Source: Capillidium heterosporum
Lineage: Eukaryota > Entomophthoromycota > Entomophthoromycetes > Entomophthorales > Capillidiaceae
Assembly: GCA_016630905.1 (NCBI GenBank)
Contig: WBMQ01000007.1
Span: 744,001-808,000 of the forward strand
Length of the DNA: 64,000 bases
Direction of reading: 5' to 3'
In this document: piece by piece, positions 46,436-57,214 of the stretch
Layout of the letters: the number at the start of each line of letters is the position of its first letter
Numbering within the stretch: position 1 is the stretch's first letter
Made by a program: the position numbers and the translations under genes
The notes under the pieces: model-generated
Databases searched by the model: none
What the model was told of the DNA's origin: nothing
What the model saw: only the letters and a program-made list of their open reading frames with translations

Positions 46436-47563
46436 TTACATAAATACAATAAAGACCATGAGGAAAGTTAGTAGGTAAGACCAGGACTCCACCATGTTGG
46501 CGTTGGAGATCCGGTTAACCGTTATGTAGTTGGTACCGTTTCGTCGGAAGCTTCCACCGTTGGATATGCCATTGCCATCAGGACCGGTACTATCCATTTC
46601 GCCGTTGTCAGTAAAGTTGGCTTTACCCTCAAAGATGAGCTTATAGTCGTCGTCAGTCGAAGTTGGAGAACCGTAGCATTGGACATTAACCTCCTTAACC
46701 TTCATGTAAAGGTACCCGAGCATCTTGTAGTCGGAACTAGCATCCCAGTTGATACTGCCTCCAGCCCACTGCCGCGTACCTTCCTCCCCAATACCACCGT
46801 CCCACAATCCAATTTCGATACGCGAGGGTGATACCGGGTAGTTGAACTTGCCATCTTTTAAGGTGTCCTGTTTGTTGAGGGTTCGGATAGCTTTACCGTC
46901 AATGTACCAGGTTAACTTGTCTTCGGTCCAGTCGATGGTATAGTCAACGTAGTTGTCTGCTGAATTCTTATCCATCTTGTGCTTCTCCCCCTTGGTCAAA
47001 TCTAAGATGCCTTTAGAGTAGTAGTTGGTCTGAGCTTCATTGAGATTGGAACCAATGAACTCAAAGTCGATTTCATCCTTGTCCTCGGACATGGTGATGA
47101 AGCTGCTTACTACACCACCACCTCGCGACGTCTTGAGTTTTGCCGTCACCTTGGCGAAATGGATATATCTGGTGGAAGTGACCCTGCCACCACCCGAGCC
47201 TTTGGGCATTTTGATTACCAGTTCATCGCCCATGATCTCGTATTGACCAGTTACTGCCCAATCGGTATGCTTATAATTCCCCGTGTAATTGTCGCGGTTC
47301 ATGAGCCTACTCTTATCGTTGAACTTATAGATTTGGCTTGAGCAGGCTGGTGGTTTTAAGCAGTAGTTCAGGTCATTCAAAGTATAGGTGTGCTCGGTCT
47401 GACACCCTATTCCGCAGAACCCATATCCTTTTCCACAGAATCCGTGCTCGCTGCAGCAAGGTGACCACTCATCACACTGGTTCCCGTCCTTACCACAGCT
47501 TAATACCCAGTTCAAATTGAGTAGTACGATTAGAAGTAATATTAGTTGGTAGTTGCGGTGCAT
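46436..47563 (-). CDS. GH16 CRH-type transglycosylase with hevein (CBM18) domain, GPI-anchored
   Basis: A single exon of 375 aa. Signal peptide 1-22. The CBM18 chitin-binding module, about 23-54, has the eight-cysteine pattern (CGKDGNQCDEWSPCCSEHG, then FCGKGYGFCGIGC). The GH16 catalytic motif DEIDFEF (E164 nucleophile, E168 acid/base) lies in the usual context, followed by YTIDWTEDKLTWYIDGKAIR and PSRIEIGLWDGG. The Ser/Gly-rich tail plus hydrophobic end (SYLLTFLMVFIVFM) suit a GPI signal. Fungal CRH enzymes link chitin to beta-glucan in the wall. The module order matches yeast Crh1/Utr2. Confidence 0.88.
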   Translation of the reverse strand: MHRNYQLILLLIVLLNLNWVLSCGKDGNQCDEWSPCCSEHGFCGKGYGFCGIGCQTEHTYTLNDLNYCLKPPACSSQIYKFNDKSRLMNRDNYTGNYKHTDWAVTGQYEIMGDELVIKMPKGSGGGRVTSTRYIHFAKVTAKLKTSRGGGVVSSFITMSEDKDEIDFEFIGSNLNEAQTNYYSKGILDLTKGEKHKMDKNSADNYVDYTIDWTEDKLTWYIDGKAIRTLNKQDTLKDGKFNYPVSPSRIEIGLWDGGIGEEGTRQWAGGSINWDASSDYKMLGYLYMKVKEVNVQCYGSPTSTDDDYKLIFEGKANFTDNGEMDSTGPDGNGISNGGSFRRNGTNYITVNRISNANMVESWSYLLTFLMVFIVFM

Positions 47564-50351
47564 TATTAATTTTAGATGTAATAGAGTAAGCTAGTGATTT
47601 TACGGCCCTACTGTTATATAGTAGTGTTGAAGTATTTGGGACGGTAGTAACCGACGAACTATTAATTATGGTAAAAAGTGCTAAATGGAAAAGAAGTTTA
47701 TTGTAGCAACGGTCTAGCTACTTCCTTTATAGCACCAACCTAAACTTGAGGTGTTTAGATTAGAATATAACTATATAACTTAATTTAAACGCTTTTAATC
47801 AAAAACTTATATTGTTATGGGGTAGGAGGACACTCAATATTTTTGGTAATTTTGAGATATGGAATCTCCACCATAATCCAAAATTTTAAAATTGTAGAAA
47901 CAGAGTCGGTTAATGAACTAATAAAAAGTAGTATTTGGATGGTAGGCTACCTCTATATAATAGCTCCTATCCCTTTAAAGCGTATATTTGTGGGGTGTTC
48001 AGATCGTATAATGCCCAGGTTAGTAAAGATATGCCTTGATAAAATGAAATGGATTCTCAAACTTAAAGTATAGAGAACTTTCCCGCTGTACCGAATTGGG
48101 TATTGAAGTTATGATAGGTAGCTCTAGGGAACTGTAATCCTCATTATTTAGATTTGAGGCACATATTTTTGATGCAGCTAACTCGCGTTTGGAATTTGTT
48201 AAGATATTTTGAATCCCCAAGCTACCAATAACCACCCCAGTTGTGCACTCCCAATCCCCTTCTGTTTTGAAATATTACAAAGGTTTCTAATAAATTATAT
48301 TATAAAAATCCAATATAGAACTTTGAACCAAACTAAAAATCATATTGCAATTTCAAAAACCGGTTAGATACACCTATACACCTTTATTTACTTGGAACTT
48401 TAGCTTAAATATATATAGAGTAAGGATTTTTATTTCTCGAAACGAAAGAACTATCAATATTAAAATACTTTCAAATCTAATATCAATTTTATCGAAATTT
48501 AGGATCAGCTAGTACACAATCATTCCTTATAAAGACATATTTTCTTATGAAAATATATAAATCACATTCCCAAAAGATGATCCCTAATCCAAGTGCTTTC
48601 TCCTCTTTTAAGCTTATTACTCAATATATAGTAGTAGCCGTGCATCATAGAGGTTTTGGTTTAACAATTTCATAATGAAAACTCAGTAAAGAATACGAAT
48701 CGATTTCAACAAATTGTATATTAAAATGTACAGTTCGTAATAGCCCTTGAAACTATATTGACAAGATTCAAAATAATGCTAAAGAAGTTAAACAGTTTAT
48801 AGAATTACAGAAATGTACTCAAAGTTTTATTAAAGCTCAAAAACCTACTTTTATAAGTTCGAACAATTGTGGTAGGGAATATATAAATTTTAGTAATAAA
48901 AATAGACTTGTAGTTTAATAGTTGGAAGTTTATCTATGGATAGCTGTATAGGCATATAGATTCGTATAGTGCGTTTGTACAAAAATAATGGCCGCTTCAC
49001 CAAAGCCTGGGTTTTATTATTTTTAAAAGTACATCTCAATATAATATAAATCTTAGATACAAAAAGATTTCCAGTGTTTTCAGCTTTCAATTCGAGTATG
49101 ATCTTTGTGTTGAAAACGATACATCCACTTTGTGAGAATGAATGTTCAAAATAAAGCTTCCAATTTCCATATCTTTCCTAAACCTGTAATCTCGATTACT
49201 TGGAAGGAAGCGTCACTAGGAGTTCCTGTTCCATCCGAACTTCAAGCTAATTGCTAAAAGGTTTGGTAACAGGATATTGGAGGCTGGTTTTCACTGCGTT
49301 GTAGACTTTGATAGGATCGAAAATTGATTAATCTAACATTTCTCAAATAACAGATGCCTAAATTGAAGGTACAGTATATCAACTTCAAATTATAAAATTG
49401 ATCAGATTGTTATTTATTTAAAACTAAGTAGTATACTGAGCCACCAAGAGTTTACTTTTTCTGTCACATCCATCTCCAGTCAATCTGTTATTCCTTGGTA
49501 GTCTCTTCGTTACTACCGTTATCTGCCTTTGACTCTTTAAGTTCAATAGTATACTGAATTCACTTCCTGAGCATCTATTGAGTGCAGTAGATTCTTCACT
49601 GTATACATGCCAAGTTGTCATTTGACCCAGCCCTCACCATTAGTCTCTCCATTTAGATCAAGTACTAAATCCTCTGCCCAAACTAGTGTAGCTGGGTCGT
49701 TCCAAGTATAGACTCCTCTGCTTCTAGTAGAAAAGCTAGGTCATATTTAAGAACTGATTAGGATATCCCATTCTCTGGCGATTATCTGTTTATTGAGACA
49801 ACATCAGATTCATCTCTTCTATTCAATTAAAAATGCTTCTAAGCATACCGCCGTGATAAGATAAATTTAAATATTACCAAAGTATTTGCTAGTTTAGTAG
49901 AGTATCATCAGTATATTTTGCGGAATTTCTAGATCACACTGTTGGGGATCCAACTTGACATTTCAAGGCTATGAAAAAGAGTATGACGTTACAAGAATAC
50001 AGTCTATCTAAAATTGGATCAAGTGGCAGATAAATAGTTGCTACGATGCCAAACTTAACAAAAACCAATCCCTTAAAGGTAAGCTGACATATCCTTAATA
50101 GCCATTTACGTTTACATAAGTTGCAAAGGTTCTATTTGATTGCACAGAAAATATTCATTCCTTTATTTTCTAACCCAAGGGATAGATGAGTTACGTACTA
50201 ACTCCTTTTTACCCTTATCAAGCCTGTTTCCCTTGGCTTTGACAGAAATCCAAAGTGTATACGTAAGCATTCTAAAACAACCCAATTTTAGCACATCAAA
50301 GGATATAAATAGCAGCCAAAGTACCTAGGAAAGGCGACAAAAAAAAGAAAA
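47564..50351. other. Long gene-poor region
   Basis: About 2.8 kb. A GC-richer patch at 49430-49740 reads on the minus strand as GVYTWNDPATLVWAEDLVLD, then after a frame change MTTWHVYSEESTALNRCSG, and may be a coding relic. Frames at 47843-48073 and 48890-49090 are unconvincing. Confidence 0.4.
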
Positions 50352-50996
50352 ATGTACTCTCAATACCAGACTTCTCCCCTCTCCCAGTTCCAGACTGTCG
50401 ACCGTTTCGCCAGCCCCTACGGCCAGTACGACCCCACCTGCAACCAGCAGGACCAGCCCCTGTACATGGTCGACATGATCCTCAACAAGATCCGTGACAG
50501 CTGCCAGCACGAACAGTTCAACCCCAACCCCATGGTTGTCCAGCAGGTCACCGAATTGTTGCGCAACAAGGCCGACATGTCCCGCCAGTTGATCCAGCAG
50601 GCTATCCAGTTCTGCCAGATCCGCGAGCAGCAGTGCCAGAGCCCCGTTGAGCGCCAGATGTGCCAGCAGAAGCAGCAAAACTTGGTTCAGCTTTTGCAGG
50701 TCAAGGACCAGATCCGCCAGTTGGTCCAGCAGCGTGTTATGTGCCAGAACCCCCAGCAGTGCCAGCAGATTGGTCAGCAGATCCTCCAGTTGGTTACCCG
50801 CGCCCAGATGATCAACCAGCAGTTGTTGTGCCAGAACGAGCAGTTCCTTAACCAGTACAACCGCCAGCCTTGGGGTCAGCAAGGTATCTTTGGTCAGCAG
50901 TACTCTCCCATGACTCAGGGTGTTTTCGGTCACCAGACCTCCCCCTTCTCCCAGGGTCTCTTTGGTCACCAGGTCTCTCCCTTCCAGAGATTCTAA
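50352..50996 (+). CDS. Gln/Cys-rich helical protein with C-terminal 12-aa repeats
   Basis: A single exon of 214 aa, very rich in Gln, with eight Cys (30, 51, 88, 95, 104, 131, 137, 160). The middle (35-165) is predicted helical, with repeated QQ and heptad-like leucines. Three 12-residue repeats (178-189, 190-201, 202-213) follow the pattern G-[IVL]-F-G-[QH]-Q-x-S-P-[MF]-x-[QR]. There is no signal peptide or TM segment. Codon choice is extreme for this AT-rich genome: nearly all Gln is CAG, with C-ending codons throughout. That points to very high expression, such as a structural or spore protein, or to foreign origin. An AATAAA follows at 51010. The opposite strand is also open (50325-50969) as a by-product. 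No family is recognised. Confidence 0.75.
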   Translation: MYSQYQTSPLSQFQTVDRFASPYGQYDPTCNQQDQPLYMVDMILNKIRDSCQHEQFNPNPMVVQQVTELLRNKADMSRQLIQQAIQFCQIREQQCQSPVERQMCQQKQQNLVQLLQVKDQIRQLVQQRVMCQNPQQCQQIGQQILQLVTRAQMINQQLLCQNEQFLNQYNRQPWGQQGIFGQQYSPMTQGVFGHQTSPFSQGLFGHQVSPFQRF

Positions 50997-51009
50997 GTGT
51001 ACTTTACTG

Positions 51010-51015
51010 AATAAA
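51010..51015 (+). terminator. Polyadenylation signal of the Gln/Cys-rich gene
   Basis: AATAAA 14 bases after the stop codon, followed by a T-rich tract. Confidence 0.4.
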
Positions 51016-51499
51016 GGATTTGATTTTTACTTGTGAATATATATATATATAAATTTATTTTAAGTAACCTATAGTAGATTATATTAGATAAGTATATTTA
51101 ACTTCAATATGGTCATATGGAAACTCCTTCCAAATTGCGAAGTGGAGTTCGTCACAGGTAAATAGGTAACTTCAAAGTTAAACGCCAGATATGCTAATAT
51201 CAAATATTTTTAGGACTAAATCAACTACTACTGAAAATAAATGTAATCTTTAAACTAAGCCAATAGTTGTCATTAAGTTGGATGGAGTACTTAATATAAT
51301 TTCAACAAAGTCATCCATCCAAGACTATCAAGCTCAGCTCAGGTATATTTCTTTAAACCCCACCAAGTTTATATTTGGCTATTTAGTATTATAAGTACTA
51401 AAATTGACGTACCCCGCTCGTTTATTTTCAATCTTGTAGCTACAAAAGTATTATAGTTACTTCAAATCTTCTAATTGGCACCAATTTAACAATTAGACT

Positions 51500-52060
51500 A
51501 ATAATAAAGAGATACTCAGGCAATTTTATCGACCTTACCATCCGAAATAGGATGGTTTATTCCTCGGGACTAAAGTGTTGGTTGGTTACGACTTTAATAT
51601 TCTTGGTCATATCGATAAATTCAAGCAATAGACCTCAAGCATCCGGTTCTTGAAGTCCAACTCTTTAAGCTCCCTTGAAATCCAAATGTAGGCTAAGTTA
51701 CGCCCATCCAACTTCGTAAGTACATATTTATAGATTTCTAAGCTACATTGATATCCTTTTCCTCATGTTGTTGTAGCCATCACCTAATGTAAGTTCGCTA
51801 CTAATACTATTAGGAAGGAACACTTGAACTACGGCATCTAAAACCTGTTTTAAAATAAAAGTATTTTTCCATGGACTCACCATAGCTATAGGTATGTAGG
51901 TTGGTATGCAATTCCAAAAGCGAATATACGAGATAGCCATTTCAATGCTATCAAGATCTAGCAATCAAATCAAGTAACCTGATCGATCTCTCAATATAGA
52001 CCTCCTTGAAATCTTTATTGCTTAATGCACAAGTAACCAAGCAAGTCCACACTTTGGTTT
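51500..52060 (-). pseudogene. Decayed Old Yellow Enzyme copy
   Basis: Fragments align in order with the neighbouring intact gene: LDSIEMA, then FILKQVLDAVVQVF and ELTLGDGYNNMRK, matching LFLEQVLDAVAQVF and KLTPGGGYHDMGE. Next come RNLAYIWISRELKELDFKNR and KNIKVVTNQHFSPEE, matching KVAYVQITRTRKENDIKNR and KNIKIIVNANFTPEE. Frames change at least twice (one change is -1) and stops occur. The active-site part is lost. This is a tandem duplicate in decay. Confidence 0.75.
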
Positions 52061-52404
52061 TGAAAGGGATGGTTATTCGATAGCAAAGGACCTGACGTAT
52101 AGCAAATTACAATATACCGTATGCGATTGCAATTTCATAGATGTAAAAGTGACGGCCTTTGAATTATCACCTTACGATTATCAATTTCATAAGTAAGGTA
52201 TATACGGATGGCTTCTTATATACAAATAAAACCCAGGCTTCAAAAAGACGTTTTAGGATGCGAAATATTACAAGTGGTAGATATATAAACCATACTATCA
52301 GTGTATTAAGTATATTCAAGTTTATATATCCTCAGTTTTAATAAAATTTACTTATTTAAATATCAAATTGCCGTTATATTTGTAAGTTTATTTGAAATGT
52401 TCAA

Positions 52405-53512
52405 TTATTTGGGACTGTAAGTACTATAGTCCGTATATCCTATTCCTTTATCGCCTTCCTTGACGTTATAGAGGTACTCTATATTCTTCAAGCTTTCACG
52501 TGGGTACCCATTGAACAATCGATTTGGTAAATCAGGATTAGCGATAAAGAGGCGACCAAAAGCTACCGCGTCGACTTTACCCTCTAAAATAAGTTGGTCA
52601 GCCTCCTCAGGCGTGAAGTTGGCATTGACTATAATTTTGATATTCTTGACCGATTCAAGTAGTTTAAAGTAGTCAATGTCGATGGATCGATTTTTGATGT
52701 CGTTCTCCTTGCGGGTTCGAGTTATTTGGACGTAAGCCACCTTACGTGTTTCCAGCATATTTAGTATGTAAAAGTAGAGTTGGTAAGCCAAGTCCATATC
52801 CTTCTCACCCATGTCGTGGTAACCACCACCCGGTGTAAGCTTAACGCCAATGCGGTCGTATGGGAAGACTTGAGCCACCGCATCAAGAACTTGCTCCAGG
52901 AACAAAACACGTTTCTCGACCGATCCACCGTAGTTGTCGATACGTAAATTGGAATGGGACTCCAAGAACGTGTGAATTAAGTAGCCACTGCCAGCATGAA
53001 TTTCAATGCCATCGAAACCAGCCTCTTTGGCTTTAATAGCAGCATCCTTGAACATCTTGACGTAGTGCAATGGGTCTTCGATAGCTTCCGGTAAACTGAA
53101 GGGAGGATGGCCTTCCAAAAGTCGAAACTTACCCGAGTCGGCTTGAACTGCTGATGGAGCTACTGGTGGTACGCCACAATTGTGCAAGGTGTTAACACAA
53201 CGTCCTGGGTGCCAAAGTTGATTAAATATGAGACCTCCCTTTTCATGTACCGCCTTTACTACCAACTTCCACCCTTCTACTTGTTTAGAAGACCATAGGA
53301 CCAGGTGCTGCTAACCATTCGGTACCTTGCGGTTCAATTAGAGTGGATTCGGTAATTATTAGACCACTGCTTGCACGTTGGCTGTAGTACTCGGCGTTGA
53401 TTTTGTCGGGGATCTGATTACGGTTTCGAGTTAAAGCTGGCATAATGACACGGTTGGCTAGCTTGAGGTTGCCGAGTTGGAGAGGTAGGGCTAGGTTTTG
53501 TAATTTGCTCAT
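52405..53512 (-). CDS. Old Yellow Enzyme (NADH:flavin oxidoreductase), one +1 frameshift
   Basis: An FMN-binding TIM barrel. It has LANRVIMPALTRNRNQ, IFNQLWHPGRCVN, then PVAPSAVQ, then GFDGIEIHAGSGYLI, NLRIDNYGGSVEKRVLF and AVAFGRLFIANPDL. The family reduces alpha,beta-unsaturated carbonyls with NAD(P)H. The first part ends at TAA (53287-53285) after GPMVF; the barrel continues in the +1 frame as KQVEGWKLVVKAVHEKGG. Skipping T53287 after TTC 53290-53288 gives a 368-aa enzyme with exactly the family spacing PG-x5-QVEGW. No intron fits. Otherwise intact, unlike its decayed copy at 51.5-52.1 kb. Confidence 0.82.
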
Positions 53513-53553
53513 TGTTCATGTATTTTAATAATTTTTGAAACGACCCTCCTCTC

Positions 53554-53562
53554 CTTTATATA
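53554..53562 (-). promoter_or_regulatory. TATA box of the OYE gene
   Basis: TATATAAAG on the minus strand, about 45 bases upstream of the ATG at 53512. Confidence 0.45.
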
Positions 53563-54118
53563 GTTTTTCTTTTATTTGCAAACCAAGCTGTCAGTAATAT
53601 GTCTAAGCACTATATAATTGATCTATTTCCACTTTAGTCCATCCTAACTAAATCCGACTTTGCATCTTTGTTTTTTATGACTTGAAAAACTAATCTTAGT
53701 ATTTGCGAAGCTTTTTAGCTGAAATATACGATCCTATTGAGTGGAATTTCCCTATTCTGGCTTGGCTTTTCAAAAAAATCTGATATGCAGGAATGAATGT
53801 AGTAGATCAACTAACCTGCGTTCCTGGGATAATCGGCATTTTAGATACTTGTAGGCTTTTGCTTTGTATATGATGGCCCACTAAAAATATCAATACCAAG
53901 CTATAATTTATAAGCACAAGGTAAAAATAATACCAGCTGCGAGGCAAAATAGTAGCTAGTGCTTAAAGTCTGGGTTCCTGGCATTATACAAGCGCCTTCA
54001 CCTTGAATGTGTCATTTAAATTTGAAGGAGCACTATCAACTGCTTTAATGAGCTTCACAGCTATCATATTGCGACTGACGATGCTATCAGAGTAAAGTAG
54101 CATGAATAATAGTATATT
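53563..54118. other. Intergenic region
   Basis: Nothing recognised in about 0.55 kb. Confidence 0.5.
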
Positions 54119-55080
54119 TTAAAGCCAGGTTGTTGGGCAATATATATTGATACATGAATAATAGAATACCGAGATGAGTAAGAAGGCAAATAGAGAGAAA
54201 ATCCATGTGAAACCGAGGTCGGATATCATAGCAGCATTGACCGATGTAATAGTGGTGATTGACAGGATTCTTAACCAGTTGCTAGTGATGGAGATCAAGG
54301 AGGCATCCTGGGGGAAGAGATCGACCGGGTAGGTTGAAATCTCTGAAAACATATTTGTCGTATCAAACCTCATCAATAATTGGGAGAACAGCATAGCTGA
54401 AAGTGGGAATTTAAACTCCGAGAATCAGCCCAGCATGAAGAACCCCACCATAAATGACTTGGATACGTTTCAATGGGCTGAAGAAGGGTCTGCTACGTCT
54501 AACTTGTAAGAGTCGAAAACTAACTTTGAATAATAATGGTTTCCTATTCACCTCAGATAAAGTTTCAGGTAGGAAGAAGGATAAATCAACAAACAAGATG
54601 AATCCGAGTCCAGTTAAAATAGAAAATGTGCCTCCAACTTACGCACTGATTCATAAATTCGCTGACTATAGAACCTATTACTGGATCTATCAGAAGACCT
54701 ACAAAGAAAATATCCATAGCTGGACTCTGTTCTGACCTGGGGAAATATCATTCAACATACTTACCTCCATTATTACTTTTGAATAGAATTTTAATCTGGA
54801 AGATGTGCATTACCATAAACAAGTTGTGTCGTTGCTGAATCCACAACCTAAGTCTAGCAAGATAAATATGGCCAAGGAGATCATATAGAATCAACGTTGG
54901 CTGTAAAAATTAGACAAGTTACCCAAGACTGAGGGAATTAAAACCACCAAGGAGAAGTTGAAGATGATGATATTGATCTTCTTAGGCGTAGTATTGAATT
55001 TTTTTGGATGTTCTCTAGAGCTGGGAAGTAAGTGATGGATGATATGGGGCCGATCATACTAGAGGTTGTGACTACTAGTA
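54119..55080 (-). pseudogene. Decayed MFS drug-transporter (DHA1-like)
   Basis: Ordered pieces of a 12-TM antiporter: SSMIGPISSITYFPALENIQ, FNTTPKKINIIIFNFSLV, FYMISLAIFILLDLGCGFSN, MDIFFVGLLIDPVIGSIVSE, GFILFVDLSFFLPETLSEV and VDLFPQDASLISITSNWLR. Lesions include a frame change at the A-run near 55005, an in-frame TGA at 54892-54890, further frame changes, and loss of the WGxLSDRxGRR motif (reads LGNLSNFYSQR). The gene is broken. Confidence 0.78.
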
Positions 55081-56397
55081 GTGCAAGGTACTTTTATAAC
55101 CTGATAAATCCTTGTTAAGTCTGGTGCGGAAAATAGGTTTAAAGTTGTTGCATAAAGTTGACAGTATTTAATCTAGGCAGTCGCTCGTTATTTTAGATAC
55201 TGTATCTTTTGCTTTTTAAATTGATGGTATCCATTTTAATTTAAAATTTTTTGTATTCTAATTTTACGTCTATTCAACACTACACACCTCTTTGGATCCT
55301 TTTTTAATTGTCAAAGTGATGGTGATTTTGTACAAGCAAAACCTAAAGTATATACACAATTCCGATCTGAAAAGCTGGATTGAAGTTTACAAGCTTTATA
55401 ATAAAAAGTTGCTCAGTTTATTAGAATGGAGTCATCTATTAGAATATAAAACCAAAGGTATGTACATAAAGGTTCTTTTAAAGTTATCATATCCATTGGG
55501 CAGAAAATTCACTGCAATTATATTGGAATTGAGATGAATATATTGATTTAAGCCAAATTGATACATATCGAAAGGTTGCTAAAACAGGACAACAAGTGTA
55601 GATGTGAAGCGTAGTATAAATTATCCTATATTTAAAAATGGTATTGCTCAGCTATTTATAACTCCTGCATCAAGCTTAAATATCCGATTTTGGAGTTCGT
55701 TTTTACATCAAGCTATATCAGATAAAAGTAGCATTTAGTGGTAGAGATCAAATGTAGAGTCTGTATTTCAACTCAACTTTACATCCCAGTACAAGGTTAA
55801 CCACTTTATTGACCTTACTTATTGTGTCAATTACCCTTATCGCTTTTATAGTCTAATCTAAACTTGATTGTAAGTTATCAAAGTTCAAATCCGATATCGA
55901 TATTTATTGGTTTGCCTAGTAATGAGAGATAATGTACGGTTTATGAGTTTTAATTAAACTTCAAAGTGGATATAAAATGGCAAGCTTTCAATCAACTAAA
56001 TTAGAGCTTTTGCAAATGTATCTACACTATAATACAAATGTAGATAAATAAAATGGAACATGATTTAATTAGAGTTTGTTTGTAGAGGTTTCGATGCACT
56101 ATAAAAATGTAAACTTGTATTTGAGGAGATGGTAGTATGTAATAGAGTTGCCATTTAGTATATCAATTAGTTTCACCAATATAAATATTAGATATCTGCG
56201 CTTTATTTTATACTCAAGCCATAATAAAATTTTAAAAATTGAAATTATACTAATATTCACTATACAATACTATACCAAAACTATAACTATATGTGTGTCC
56301 TAATAGTAGACACTTTCAGAATCATTTTTCGAGCTTTTAAACCAGTTTGGCCTAGCACTAACAAGTATCGTAATTATAGCACCGATCATCTACATAA
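55081..56397. other. Intergenic region
   Basis: About 1.3 kb, A/T-rich. The open frame at 55292-55537 (+) has no recognisable motif. Confidence 0.5.
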
Positions 56398-57214
56398 CTA
56401 CATTAGTACTTTACTAAAGCTCATTAAAAGTATTACCGATAAGGATAACATGATGGATAAAATAGAAACTAGCGGTAAAGCTAAAGGTCTATTGGTCAAC
56501 AGCTCGAAGGAATCAGAGATCCAAAAGGCAAAAGGAAAATCAGTTAGTACCTGCCAACTATTTACAAGGTGATGATCGCGTTGGGTCCAACTGCTGGTAT
56601 CCAAAGCTACAATGGAACGAACTTTGGGACAGTTTAGTTGAGATCGAGTTGGTTACTAACAACAGGTTGACGAATAGGATAATAGTCAATATGCTACTGA
56701 TTACCGAGTACTATTAGGTAGATGTTAATTTGATTAGAAAAATCATGCTAGGACTTACCCTCAAGATTCCATTTGGCTTATAATTTTTGATGGACATTAA
56801 CAAGAACAGCAGGACTATTATTACGATCAAGTTGAAGGTTAGCGAGACCCAAGTACTTTTGGTTGGTATTTGATCGGATATATGCCACAGGTCGAAAAAC
56901 GCCAAAATCGCACTTATCGCCTAAAGCCGAAGAGTTAGTTGTTTTTAATATCTCAATCTTACTGTCAAAAAAATTTGCGATGTGTAAAACAATAGTCGAA
57001 TCCACTTAATATCTATACTTTCTACTTCCAACTCCAAATCTTCTACAATTTCTTTATCCCTTGAAAACTGCTTCTCCTTCGATAAGTGATGTCCTTTCAA
57101 TTTAGAAGAACTGTAGGTGTCGATTAGGTAGGGTCTGTGAAAGTTACCACTGGTACTGTTGTTAAGATAGATAGATGCCGGGGTGACTATAGAGTTCATG
57201 TTCTCTAACTTCAT
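56398..57214 (-). CDS. Four-transmembrane protein, MARVEL- or SUR7-like layout
   Basis: Exons 57214-56963, 56920-56759 and one starting at 56710 join in frame; a longer (~86 nt) intron leads to the last exon ending at TAG 56400-56398. The 68-residue head is polar and contains EIVEDLELEVES. Four hydrophobic segments follow: LLFYTSQIFLTAISAILAFF, WVSLTFNLIVIIVLLFLLM, VISSILTIILFVNLLLVTN and LPLVSILSIMLSLSVILLMSF. The loop before TM4 carries two Cys. No family motif is certain; the topology suits MARVEL, SUR7 or tetraspanin-like proteins. The last junction is the weakest part of the model. Confidence 0.45.

Noticed and set aside
50325..50969. 214-codon open frame opposite the Gln/Cys-rich gene
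   Set aside because: CAG and C-ending codons on one strand read as CTG and G-starting codons on the other, which removes stops; the Leu/Val-rich product is a mirror artefact.
54620..54690. TTT-A +1 step in the MFS gene, resembling the other sites
   Set aside because: The gene has an in-frame TGA, other frame changes and lost signature residues, so it is a pseudogene and not independent support.
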